DNA of 64,000 bases. Source: VAZQ01 sp046733355. Lineage in GTDB: Bacteria > Pseudomonadota > Alphaproteobacteria > Rhizobiales > Xanthobacteraceae. The position numbers and the translations under genes are program-made. Where the stretch lies: NCBI GenBank assembly GCA_046733355.1, contig JBKPOZ010000009.1, positions 1 to 64,000 on the forward strand. The letters run 5' to 3'. The notes beneath the pieces are model-generated. The model saw only the letters and a list, made by a program, of their open reading frames with translations. It was not told where the DNA came from and ran no database searches. Below are positions 55,752-63,532 of this stretch, in pieces (the first letter of the stretch is position 1; each line of letters starts with the position of its first letter).

Positions 55752-57619
55752 CGCGCTTGAGCTTGCCGCTCGAGCATCGAGTCCGTCGCAATAAGCTCGT
55801 CGATCGCCTCGCGCGGGGCAGGCCTGGCAAAGAGGTAGCCCTGCATTTCGCTGCAGCCGGCAAGGCGCAGGAGCACGCGCTGGGCGTCCGTCTCCACGCC
55901 TTCGATCACCACCGCCATGCCCAGCGCTCGCCCGAGCGCCACGATCGCCTGAATGATGATGCCGCCGTTCGCCGAGCTCTCCAGCGCGAGCACGAAGCTC
56001 CGATCGATTTTGATTTTGTCGCAAGGAAGTTTTTGCAGATAGCTCAGGCTCGAATAGCCGGAGCCGAAATCGTCGAGCGCAAGCCGCACGCCCAGCCCGC
56101 GCAGCTCGTGGAGGCGTGCGGTCGTTTCGTCGGGATTTTCGATGAGCACGCTCTCGGTCATTTCCAGCACGAGACGGGCCGGATCAAACCGCGTTTCCTG
56201 CAAGACCCCGGAGACCAGATCCACAAACGTGCGATCACGCACCTGCACCGGCGAGACATTCACCGATACGTAAAGATCGGGCCAGCGCTCGGCATCGAAG
56301 ATCGCGCGGCGCAGGACGAACTCCCCGAGCTGGGGCATCAACCCGGCTTCCTCGGCGACCGCCACGAAAGTGGCAGGCGGGATAAAGCCGCGCGTCGGGT
56401 GATCCCAGCGCAGCAGCGCTTCGACCCCGATGATGCCGCCGCCCTCCGATTTGACGATCGGCTGATAATGAACGTCGAAGCTGCGGGAAGCGAGCGCGCG
56501 TGCGAGCTCGCGATTGAGGAAGCGCCGCTCGTGAAACTCCGCCTCCATTTCGGGCGTGAAGGCGAGCAAGGTGCCGCGCCCGCGCCGCTTGGCCGCGCGC
56601 AGCGCGAGATCGGCGCGGCGCGTGAGCTCGTCGCGGCCGATGCCGTCGCGCGGTGCGAGCGCAAGCCCAATGCTGACGCTCACGGCAACGAGCTGATTCA
56701 TCCACATCGGCCGCGCAACCGCTTGGCGCAGCGCATGGGCTGTGTGCAGCGCGCCTGTCTCATCAGTGCCGGAAATCAGCAGCGCAAACTCGTCGCTGCC
56801 AAGGCGGCCGATCACGCAGCCGGACGGCAGCGCCTGGCGCAAGCGCCTGCCGATCTCGACGAGGGCCTCGTCGCCCCCGGCGTAACCCAGCGCATCGTTC
56901 ACCTCGTCGAAACCATCGAGATCGAGAGCGCCGAATGCCAGCATGTCGTCGCCTTCGCGCCCGGAAAGCCGCTCCTCGAACAGCTCAAAGAAGCGATTGT
57001 GATTGGGAAGGCCGGTGAGCGTGTCCTGATATTCGAGCCGCTCGACGTGCTGCTCGGTCTGCGCGAGCTCGGAACCGAGACGGCGGAGCTGCCACACCGC
57101 AAGTCCGGCAAATCCCGAAAGCCCGAGTGCAATGGCGGCGGCAAACGGCAGGAGCCGCAGCAGCATCCCCGTTGCCGGCCGCTCGGGCTCCCAGCTGAAC
57201 CAGCCGATGATGCGCCCGTTGCGGTCGAGCATGGATTGCAGCTCACGGCCACGCGCTGCGGGCTCGCGCTCGAATTTCAGCGCCTTGAGGCCCGAGGCTC
57301 GCTCGAGGAGGGTAATGAGCGCGGGTTCCACTTTGGCAAGGTCCGGGGAGACGGCCTGCAGCGCCTGCACCGCACCCGCCAAGGCCCGCCGATGCTCTGC
57401 CTCAAGGTAGTCGTCGGCCTGGCGCGCCAAGACCCAAGCAAGGCCGGTACAAGCCACGATCGCGGCGAGCACCAGAAAGGCGAGCGGAGCAATGAGGCGG
57501 AGGACGGCAGGCTCGGCGGCGAGCTTGCGGTGCGGGCGGCCGGGGTGCCGCCCAACGCATGCCGCAATCAGCCGGCGGCGTCGCGGCGGCGAGGCGGGGC
57601 CGCTTTCTTCAATGATCAC
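55718..57619 (-). CDS. Membrane GGDEF-EAL cyclic-di-GMP protein
   Basis: 633-aa protein. Two membrane segments (about residues 40-62 and 145-170) bracket a ~80-residue periplasmic part. GGDEF domain at ~195-350 has RLGSDEF in place of RxGGDEF, so cyclase activity is doubtful. EAL domain at ~365-610 keeps GVEALLRWDHP, EMTESVL, DDFGSGYSSLSYLQ, KIKIDRSF and EGVET, so it is probably a phosphodiesterase. GTG 57619 was chosen because GGAG lies 6 nt upstream; ATG or earlier GTG starts would add poor sequence. The C-terminal SLSPAGRGLG comes from a repeat. Confidence 0.88.
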   Translation of the reverse strand: MIIEESGPASPPRRRRLIAACVGRHPGRPHRKLAAEPAVLRLIAPLAFLVLAAIVACTGLAWVLARQADDYLEAEHRRALAGAVQALQAVSPDLAKVEPALITLLERASGLKALKFEREPAARGRELQSMLDRNGRIIGWFSWEPERPATGMLLRLLPFAAAIALGLSGFAGLAVWQLRRLGSELAQTEQHVERLEYQDTLTGLPNHNRFFELFEERLSGREGDDMLAFGALDLDGFDEVNDALGYAGGDEALVEIGRRLRQALPSGCVIGRLGSDEFALLISGTDETGALHTAHALRQAVARPMWMNQLVAVSVSIGLALAPRDGIGRDELTRRADLALRAAKRRGRGTLLAFTPEMEAEFHERRFLNRELARALASRSFDVHYQPIVKSEGGGIIGVEALLRWDHPTRGFIPPATFVAVAEEAGLMPQLGEFVLRRAIFDAERWPDLYVSVNVSPVQVRDRTFVDLVSGVLQETRFDPARLVLEMTESVLIENPDETTARLHELRGLGVRLALDDFGSGYSSLSYLQKLPCDKIKIDRSFVLALESSANGGIIIQAIVALGRALGMAVVIEGVETDAQRVLLRLAGCSEMQGYLFARPAPREAIDELIATDSMLERQAQARSLSPAGRGLG

Positions 57620-57815
57620 TGGGTGCTCCGGCGCTGCCTCGATATTGCCGGAATGTACGCGAACTAGGGTTAACGGCCGGTCACAATCGGAAATTACCGA
57701 AAACCATGAAACACTTGTCCTTCTGTCCTGCGTCCTCTGTCGTCCGTCTCCCGACTGTGCGTATCTTCGTGGCCGAGGGGTCACAGCACAATTAATTCTC
57801 CCTCACCAGACGGGG

Positions 57816-57830
57816 TTAAGGCGTCATTAA
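57816..57830. promoter_or_regulatory. CtrA-type site TTAA-N7-TTAA
   Basis: TTAAGGCGTCATTAA is a perfect match to the alphaproteobacterial CtrA consensus. It lies 100 bp before the polysaccharide deacetylase start, in a 311-bp non-coding region (57620-57930) that also serves the divergent GGDEF/EAL gene and holds a CTGTCC-type repeat. A cell-cycle or polarity link for either gene is inferred. Confidence 0.55.
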
Positions 57831-57930
57831 ATTGCCTCCACCTACTGTTTCGTTAGAGTGCCGGTTCTTACCGCGAATCCCGGGCGTATTTCCGGGACCT
57901 TGTCACACAGTCGGGGTTGGATCGGGGGGC

Positions 57931-59181
57931 ATGCACAAGAGCAGCGTCGCCGCACTTTTGCTGGCGTCCATGATCGGTCTGGGAAGCGCGGCCGCCGCCG
58001 AATGCCCGCAGGGGGCGCTCGGGGTGTCGCGCACCATTGCGGTCGATCCCACCGAGCATGCGCGCGTGGGCAGCATGCAATATCCGGAATCGCTGCCGCT
58101 GCGCGACCATGAGGTGGTGCTGACCTTCGATGACGGGCCGCTGCCGCCTTACACCACGCGCATCCTCGATATGCTCGCTTCCGAATGCGTGAAGGCGACG
58201 TTCTTCATGGTGGGGCGCATGGCGCGCGGCTACCCGACGCTGGTGCGGCGCATCTACAACGAGGGCCATACGGTCGCCAATCACAGCCAGACGCACCCGT
58301 TCACGTTTCACAAGATGAGCGTGGAGCAGGCGGCGCACGAGATCGAGGAGGCGCATGCCTCGCTCCTGGCGGCGCTGGGCGACGAGAAGGCGATCTCACC
58401 GTTCTTCCGCGTGCCCGGACTCCTGCGACAGAACTCGGTCGAGCAATGGCTCGCCGAGCATCACTACATGACGTGGAGCGTCGACTTTCTGGCCGACGAC
58501 TGGACGCACATCAACAACCGCGAAGTGGCAAAGCGCGCCATCAACCGCATCGAGGCGCGCGGCAAAGGCATATTGCTGCTGCACGACATCCAGCCGGCCA
58601 CGGCGCTCGCGCTTCCCGACATTCTTCACGAGCTGAAAGTGCGGGGATACAAGATCGTCCACGTAGTGCCGGCAACGGCCGATCGGCCGAAAACAGTCGC
58701 CGAGCCCGAGCTGTGGGCGGCGCGCCATCCGCGCGACGAGAAGATCTGGCCGCGCATGGTCGTCATGAACGTGGAAAACGCTGTTCCCGTGCTTGCGGCG
58801 CCCGCGCCGCTAAGCTTCGGCATCGAGAATTTCGGTCGTGCGTCGATCAGGATTGCGCTCGCGCAAACATTTGAGCGCGACGTCATGAGTGATGGCGATA
58901 GTCCGCTCGCCGCTGGCCCGCCGTGGCCCCGGCAGGTCGCCTATTCGGTGCCGGCGGAAGCGACCGTGTTGCCGGCGCCGGCTGCATACAATTTCAGGTA
59001 TGCGCGGCCGTTCGCGATCGGAGCGGGCAGGTCGAAGGGAAAGAAAGACGGCACGGCGACGGCCAACGCCGGCAAGAGCAAAGATGGCGCGACCGGCGGT
59101 TCATCCGGGCCGCGCCCGCCGCGTGCCGTCGGCCATCAGCTCACGGTGATGCGCCCGATCGGGATGTGGCCCTGGCGCTGA
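57931..59181 (+). CDS. Polysaccharide deacetylase family protein, second paralogue
   Basis: 416-aa exported protein. Signal peptide (AALLLASMIGLGSAAAA) followed at once by a NodB domain: TFDDGPLPPYT (residues ~64), NHSQTHPFTF (metal His pair, ~116), FFRVPGLLRQ and ILLLHDIQPAT. After the domain (~260) is a ~150-residue unusual tail rich in Ala/Pro/Gly and Lys. It shares the CP-x-GVSR-x-IxVD lead-in with the deacetylase at 24203. ATG 57931 has GGGGGG upstream. Confidence 0.88.
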   Translation: MHKSSVAALLLASMIGLGSAAAAECPQGALGVSRTIAVDPTEHARVGSMQYPESLPLRDHEVVLTFDDGPLPPYTTRILDMLASECVKATFFMVGRMARGYPTLVRRIYNEGHTVANHSQTHPFTFHKMSVEQAAHEIEEAHASLLAALGDEKAISPFFRVPGLLRQNSVEQWLAEHHYMTWSVDFLADDWTHINNREVAKRAINRIEARGKGILLLHDIQPATALALPDILHELKVRGYKIVHVVPATADRPKTVAEPELWAARHPRDEKIWPRMVVMNVENAVPVLAAPAPLSFGIENFGRASIRIALAQTFERDVMSDGDSPLAAGPPWPRQVAYSVPAEATVLPAPAAYNFRYARPFAIGAGRSKGKKDGTATANAGKSKDGATGGSSGPRPPRAVGHQLTVMRPIGMWPWR

Positions 59182-60078
59182 CGCTCTTTGTAGCGCATTA
59201 GCGCGTCATCCACCGGTTCCCTGTTTTAGATCCACAGCAGAATGGCGGAATAGTATTCGCTGTTGCCGCCTGCGCGGCCGCGCGCTTCGATCCTTCCTTG
59301 GCGCCGTCCAATCGCTGGCTCGCCGTCAGCATGCTGGAAAGCCCGGGCGGCAGTGGATTTCGAGCGTAAGGGGTTGCCTCGAATCGCCGTGAGGCAGAGA
59401 GCTTTCTGTGTGGAGCACGGTGAACTGCATCGAGCTCCCGTCTCCGAGCCGCGCGGCCGGGCGGATGAGAACCCGCTCGGCCGTGCACCTCAATTGGAAA
59501 CAGCGACGACATTGCTGCCGCCGCCGTCTCCGAGCCCAGTGGCGTCTCGGCCACCACCTAGTTCATCGCATCAGGAACCACCCATGTCGTGGTTCAGACC
59601 GGTCGATCGAACGTCCGGTACGTTGACCCTCAGCGCAGGTACACTATCGTGCTTGGCCCATCATGGAACGCCCCTTTCGAAGCGTTGCCCCACGACGACC
59701 GCGCAGGAACACACGACAGTGCCGATGGACAGTCCGGATCGTATGCCTCCATTAGGCGCGGTCAAGCGGCGACAAAAACTTTTCGGCGATATCCACAGAG
59801 GGCGTAGCCGCTTGGAAGCCGGCACGAGCACGCTTCGGCACTCTTGTAGGGGCGCGGGTTTCAAACCCGCGCTTTCTCGATCTTGAGGACAATGATTTTG
59901 GATTGCCAGTCGAGCCTGAGTCTACAACATCTCTGGCGCAACATTGTTTAAAGAGGGCGGATTTGAAACCGCCCCTGCAACCGTCCCGAACGGCCATGTG
60001 CCGGCACAGACGGGTTGAAAGCGTGGCCGCTATAGGCATCAAAGAAGGAGCAGCACGTGACGCTGCCCGGCCGCATTG
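59182..60078. other. Gene-poor stretch with dispersed hairpin repeats
   Basis: About 0.9 kb with no frame I can assign to a gene in either direction. It holds hairpins GCGCGGGTTTCAAACCCGCGC (59852-59872, repeat from 59845) and GGGCGGATTTGAAACCGCCCC (59954-59975), members of the same family as 44065. The stretch marks the edge of the accessory region that follows. Confidence 0.55.
59845..59975. repeat. Pair of GGGTTT(C/G)AAACCC hairpin repeats
   Basis: Two copies of the short palindrome seen at 44065, about 110 bp apart (59845-59872 and 59954-59975). No spacer-repeat regularity beyond this pair, so it is not a CRISPR array. Confidence 0.7.
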
Positions 60079-60564
60079 ATGGGCGCCCATGAGGAGACGC
60101 CCTCCATAACCCTGCGTCGCCTGGGCGCGGCCGATCTCCCGCTCATGCGCAAGCTGAACCGGTTGTTCGGCGAGGCCTTCGCCGAGGTGGAGACGTATAC
60201 GGCCGCTCCGCCGGGCGATGCGTATCTGGAAAGCCTGCTTGGCAAGGAGCACATCGTCGTGCTTGCGGCGACGCTGCCGGATGGCGAGGTCATCGGCGGC
60301 CTCGTCGCCTACGAGCTCGAAAAATTCGAGAAGGCACGCAGCGAGATCTACATCTACGACCTGGCCGTGAGCGGACCGCATCGGCGCAGGCGCATCGCCA
60401 CATCGCTGATCCGGCTCCTGGGCGACAATGCCGCGCATCGCGGCGCGCGGGTGATCTTCGTTCAGGCCGACTACGGCGACGCCGCGGCGATTGCACTTTA
60501 TGAGAGCCTTGGCTCGCGTGAGGAGGTATTGCACTTCGACATTATTCTTGCGCCGAGGCGGTAA
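60079..60564 (+). CDS. AAC(3)-I-like aminoglycoside 3-N-acetyltransferase (GNAT)
   Basis: 161-aa GNAT acetyltransferase close to the AAC(3)-I family (gentamicin/fortimicin acetylation). Shared blocks: KFEKARSEIYIYDLAVSG, VIFVQADYGDAAAIALYESLG and REEVLHFDI. The acetyl-CoA loop is HRRRRIA where resistance enzymes have HRRQGIA, a Gly-to-Arg change that might affect cofactor binding. A TTG directly before ATG 60079 is possible. It is on the chromosome with no integron attC or IS in sight. Whether it gives resistance cannot be read from the sequence. Confidence 0.85.
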   Translation: MGAHEETPSITLRRLGAADLPLMRKLNRLFGEAFAEVETYTAAPPGDAYLESLLGKEHIVVLAATLPDGEVIGGLVAYELEKFEKARSEIYIYDLAVSGPHRRRRIATSLIRLLGDNAAHRGARVIFVQADYGDAAAIALYESLGSREEVLHFDIILAPRR

Positions 60565-60736
60565 GCTCGATCGTTGATGCAGACGCTATGTTGCTATTCG
60601 CGCGGTCCAGGCGAAAGCCTTCGCAGATCCGGTTATCTTTTGATAGCGGCCAAGTTGTTGCACCGCAGCTATCCGGCAAAGAAGCGCGAATTCCGGTCGT
60701 GAGCAGATGCAGCAACATTCATGTGCAAAGTCAGCC

Positions 60737-61439
60737 TTACTCGATCACCTCGTCGGCACGGACGAGCAGGGAGGGCGGTGCGTCAAGGCCAATTGCCTTG
60801 GCTGCCTTCAAGTTGAGCACCGTTTCATATCTCGTCGGCGCCTGTACGGGCAGGTCAGAGGCTTCGTCGCCCCGCAGGATACGATCAACATAAGATGCAG
60901 CTTGCCGAAAGACATCGACTTGATCGGTGCTGTAGGACATCAGTCCGCCAAGCGTCACAAAGATGCGGAAAGGATAGACTGCCGGGACGCGTTGCTGGTT
61001 GGCCAGTGCGATGATGAGATCGCGATGTAACATCGTGGTGCTGTCAGGTGGCAGCAGCAGGCCGCAGTTGTTTATCCGGGCGCAGGTTTCGACGGCTTGT
61101 TTGATGTCGGCCGCGCTCTCCACTGGGGTCGGTACAACATCCATCCCGAGCGATCTCCCGGAGGCTTGTGCAGCTCGTAGGAAATACTCAAAGGGGGTGG
61201 TCTTCGGGTTTGCCAAGAAGGCGGCATGTGCGAGGCGCGGCGAAATCTCCTTGAGCATGCCGAGCCACTTGCCCGCGATGCCAGCTTCGTATTGCAGCAC
61301 GCCGGTCGCATTCCGTCCTGGTCGCGCCAGATTTTCCGCGAGGCCCGACTTGCTGCGCCCGCACGGCGAGGGACCACGTCGCCGCGCCGCCGCTCATCAG
61401 CGCGATGAACTCACGTCGTCTCACTTGATCCAATTGCAT
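60737..61439 (-). pseudogene. ABC substrate-binding protein (PF04392-type) with internal deletion
   Basis: The N-terminus (RRREFIALMSGGAATWSLAVRAQQ, Tat-type signal) is followed at once, in another frame, by GLAENLARPGRNATGV and then EAGIAGKWLGMLKEISPRLAHAAFL to a normal C-terminus at 60737. Full homologues have ~125 residues between these parts, so an internal deletion plus frameshift has occurred. The remaining frame 60737-61300 cannot give an exported protein. Confidence 0.85.
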
Positions 61440-61604
61440 CCGCTATCCCTGAGCAGCGAGTGAGGGACAGGATACCCCATTGGCGAGGATCAAGTGAATG
61501 AGCGGAAGCCGTTTCCCGGTCATAACATCCGCGAGGTCAACCGCAGCCCGCATCCAAATCTTCGCGTTTGATGCTCATTGCAAGCGCTTGCGGCAAGGGT
61601 TTGC

Positions 61605-61811
61605 TCAAGTCTCCACGTAGTCCGCAATACTGGTTGGTTCAGGCACGGGTAAGCCGTCTTCCTTCAATCCCTCGATGTGAAACCGGATTGCATGCCGGAT
61701 TTCGCGCTCAACCGCCTCGACCGTGTCGCCGGTCGCGACGCAGCCCGGCAGGTCGGGCACATAGGCCGAATAGTTGCCGTCCGCCTTTTCAATGACGATC
61801 GCGTAGCGCAT
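61605..61811 (-). CDS. hicB: HicB-family antitoxin
   Basis: 68-aa partial RNase H-like HicB domain: YAIVIEKADGNYSAYVPDLPGC, DTVEAVEREIRHAIRFHIEGL and a PVPEPTS end. GAAGGAG lies just before ATG 61811. It overlaps the (broken) hicA stop as TGATG. The short form lacks a C-terminal DNA-binding domain, as in many HicB1 proteins. Confidence 0.9.
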   Translation of the reverse strand: MRYAIVIEKADGNYSAYVPDLPGCVATGDTVEAVEREIRHAIRFHIEGLKEDGLPVPEPTSIADYVET

Positions 61812-62004
61812 CAGCGCTGCTCCTTCAGGCCTGATTGTTTCAAAATACTGTTCCACGTCCCGGCGCAAGGTCATCCGAAGGCTTGCACGCAATGGTCACT
61901 CGCCCCGGCTTGCTCCGATGCTTGTATTGCCGATGACTGCCGCGCGTCCCGACAAGAAACCAGCCGTCTTCCTCGATGAGGCGGATGGCATCACGAACCT
62001 TCAT
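61811..62004 (-). pseudogene. hicA: hicA toxin gene with a frameshift
   Basis: ATG 62004 begins a HicA double-stranded RNA-binding fold: IRLIEEDGWFLVGTRGSHRQYKH and ACKPSDDLAPG. After PG the frame goes RGTVF-stop (TGA at 61840-61842), while the neighbouring frame continues TWNSILKQSGLKEQR to TGA at 61811. One missing base in the GGG stretch (about 61862-61868) explains it. The catalytic His region is intact, but the C-terminal helix is lost, so the toxin is probably weak or inactive. Confidence 0.8.
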
Positions 62005-62116
62005 CAGGCATCATAGAAAAGGGCTGCCTCAGCGGTAAACCACCCGGCGCTTACAACCTGGGCCTGGACGACAACCTGCGTCTACACGTTCGCGCAGGGG
62101 GGCCTTGAGCGCCTCG

Positions 62117-62245
62117 TCAAACTTTCCCCTGCGCGGACAGTACATTGCGGACATACTGGAGAGCAGCTGATTGCCGGCCGTCGAGAATCGCTTCGACGAT
62201 TTCACGCGCGAGCAGGGTCAGCCGCAGGGACGCGACAGACGCAGG
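62117..62245 (-). pseudogene. Possible serine recombinase C-terminal remnant
   Basis: The minus strand reads SLRLTLLAREIVEAILDGRQSAALQ before a stop at 62117-62119. IVEAILDGRQ is a typical C-terminal string of phage/plasmid-type serine recombinases. No upstream part remains. It would be a scar of a mobile element between the hic and hig loci. Confidence 0.35.
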
Positions 62246-62288
62246 ACTGATTGATCTTCTCGGCAGCTGCGGGATCGACGATTGATTC

Positions 62289-62594
62289 TCATGCGGCGGC
62301 CGGGCGCACCGGTTTCGCGCGCTCGATGCGCTGGCGGCGCTTCGGCGAGTGCAACGCCTCCCACAGGTCGTTGCGGCGTTGCACGTTCAGCCAGAAATCT
62401 GCGCTGTTGCCAACCACGCGCGCAAGCATCGGGGCGGTATCCGCGGTTATTGCGCGCCGGTTATTGCAAAGTTCATTGACGTGCTTGCGTGGGACGGCCA
62501 TCGCCTCCGCAAGGCCGCCTTGCGTCAGGCCGAGCGGCTCCATGAATTCCTCGACCAGGATTTCGCCAACACTCCCCGGCTTCCGCTTGGTCAT
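62289..62594 (-). CDS. higA: HigA-family XRE antitoxin
   Basis: 101-aa helix-turn-helix antitoxin: PGSVGEILVEEFMEPLGLTQGGLAEAMAVPRKHVNELCNNRRAIT and NSADFWLNVQRRNDLWEA, the HigA/VapI pattern. Usually the higB toxin gene lies just upstream and is cotranscribed; here only a possible C-terminal remnant of higB remains (62609-62685), so this seems to be an orphan antitoxin. Confidence 0.92.
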   Translation of the reverse strand: MTKRKPGSVGEILVEEFMEPLGLTQGGLAEAMAVPRKHVNELCNNRRAITADTAPMLARVVGNSADFWLNVQRRNDLWEALHSPKRRQRIERAKPVRPAAA

Positions 62595-62608
62595 CAGGAT
62601 GGTTCACC

Positions 62609-62685
62609 TCATCGGTAACTGTGATTGTCGAGATTCACGTCGGAATCCTCTCGGCCACGGATATCTGGCCCGCCGGTCCTCTTGA
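62609..62685 (-). pseudogene. Possible higB 3' remnant
   Basis: A short minus-strand frame ends DVNLDNHSYR-stop, 14 nt before the higA start, where HigB normally ends DVEIVDYH. The upstream part of the toxin is missing and the arsR promoter now occupies its place. The match is short, so the call is weak. Confidence 0.35.
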
Positions 62686-62724
62686 CAACTCGATGTCATT
62701 TCCATATTTGTTGAAATATGGAAA
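62682..62724 (+). promoter_or_regulatory. arsR promoter with operator over the start codon
   Basis: A -35 box TTGACA (62682-62687) is followed by a perfect 11-bp inverted repeat, TTTCCATATTT (62699-62709) and AAATATGGAAA (62714-62724), with a GTTG spacer. The -10 element lies in the left arm, and the arsR ATG (62718-62720) lies in the right arm. No Shine-Dalgarno sequence precedes the ATG, so the mRNA may be leaderless. The repeat is the likely ArsR operator. Confidence 0.75.
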
Positions 62725-63086
62725 CGTCAGTTGCAGTTGCGGCCCTGGCCGCGCTCGCACAGGATAACCGCCTCGACATTTTCCGCTTGCTTGTACAGGC
62801 CGGGCCGGAAGGCATGGCAGCGGGTCAGATTGCGGAACAGCTGGGCCTCGCCCCCAACACACTGACGTTTCATTTCGACCGGCTCCGCTTCGCCGGGCTT
62901 GTCACGGTGCGCCGAAACGGTCGTTCAATGATCTACGCGGCGCGCTTCGAGACAATGAACGCGCTTGTTTCCTTCCTCACCGAGAACTGCTGTCGGGGCG
63001 CATCCGCAACGTGCGCGCCTGTAGCGCTCTGCAAACCCAAAGGAGTCGCACATGAAACGGTTTCACGTGCACGTCGCCGTGGATGA
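62718..63086 (+). CDS. arsR: ArsR-family arsenic-responsive repressor
   Basis: 122-aa winged helix repressor: LAALAQDNRLDIFRLLVQAG, AGQIAEQLGLAPNTLTFHFDRLRFAGLV (recognition helix) and a C-terminal As(III) site with Cys91-Cys92 and Cys99/Cys105 (ENCCRGASATCAPVALC), as in the Acidithiobacillus-type ArsR. It should repress its own operon until arsenite binds. Its last 35 nt overlap arsI. Confidence 0.93.
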   Translation: METSVAVAALAALAQDNRLDIFRLLVQAGPEGMAAGQIAEQLGLAPNTLTFHFDRLRFAGLVTVRRNGRSMIYAARFETMNALVSFLTENCCRGASATCAPVALCKPKGVAHETVSRARRRG

Positions 63087-63525
63087 TCTAAAGCATTCCA
63101 TCGGCTTCTATTCGGCGCTGTTCGCTGCCGAGCCGTCCGTGGTCAGGACCGATTATGCCAAGTGGATGCTGGACGACCCTCGCGTCAATTTCGCGATTTC
63201 GACGCGGGGCCGACAAGCCGGACTCGACCATCTTGGGATACAGGTCGAGAGCCGCGACGAACTGCAAGACGTTTATGGACGGCTGCACAAGGCGGGCGGC
63301 AGCGTCATAGAGCAAGGCCAGACGAGTTGCTGCTACGCCAAGTCCGAAAAGTCGTGGATCGACGACCCGGCCGGTATCTCCTGGGAAACCTTCCACACAA
63401 CAGGCGAGAGCACGGACTACGGGGACGGAAGCGGCGAGCGTGTCGCACGCGTCGCTCATGAGAAAGTATGTTGTGAGCCGAAGGTCGAGGCACCGGCCGC
63501 CGCTTGTGGTTGTCCAGGCGCGTGA
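63052..63525 (+). CDS. arsI: ArsI/CadI-family C-As lyase (vicinal oxygen chelate enzyme)
   Basis: 157-aa dioxygenase-like enzyme that cleaves the C-As bond of trivalent organoarsenicals. Metal ligands are His5 (FHVHVAV), His60 (LDHLGIQVE) and Glu112 (WETFH), and the vicinal substrate cysteines are Cys93-Cys94 in TSCCYAKSEKSW. The tail has further cysteines (VCCEPKVE, ACGCPGA). AAAGGAG precedes ATG 63052. Overlaps arsR and is 7 nt from arsC. Confidence 0.92.
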   Translation: MKRFHVHVAVDDLKHSIGFYSALFAAEPSVVRTDYAKWMLDDPRVNFAISTRGRQAGLDHLGIQVESRDELQDVYGRLHKAGGSVIEQGQTSCCYAKSEKSWIDDPAGISWETFHTTGESTDYGDGSGERVARVAHEKVCCEPKVEAPAAACGCPGA

Positions 63526-63532
63526 GTGTGCC

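Noticed and set aside
55442..57667. 741-aa plus-strand open frame opposite the GGDEF/EAL gene
   Set aside because: The minus strand shows clear EAL and GGDEF motifs; the plus frame reads through a repeat and lacks any motif.
59198..59557. 119-aa minus-strand frame in the gene-poor stretch
   Set aside because: No recognised motif and no ribosome binding site that I can see; could be decayed sequence.
59845..59975. Hairpin pair as a CRISPR or attachment site
   Set aside because: Just two palindromes of a dispersed family also seen at 44065; no integrase gene or direct-repeat pair found.
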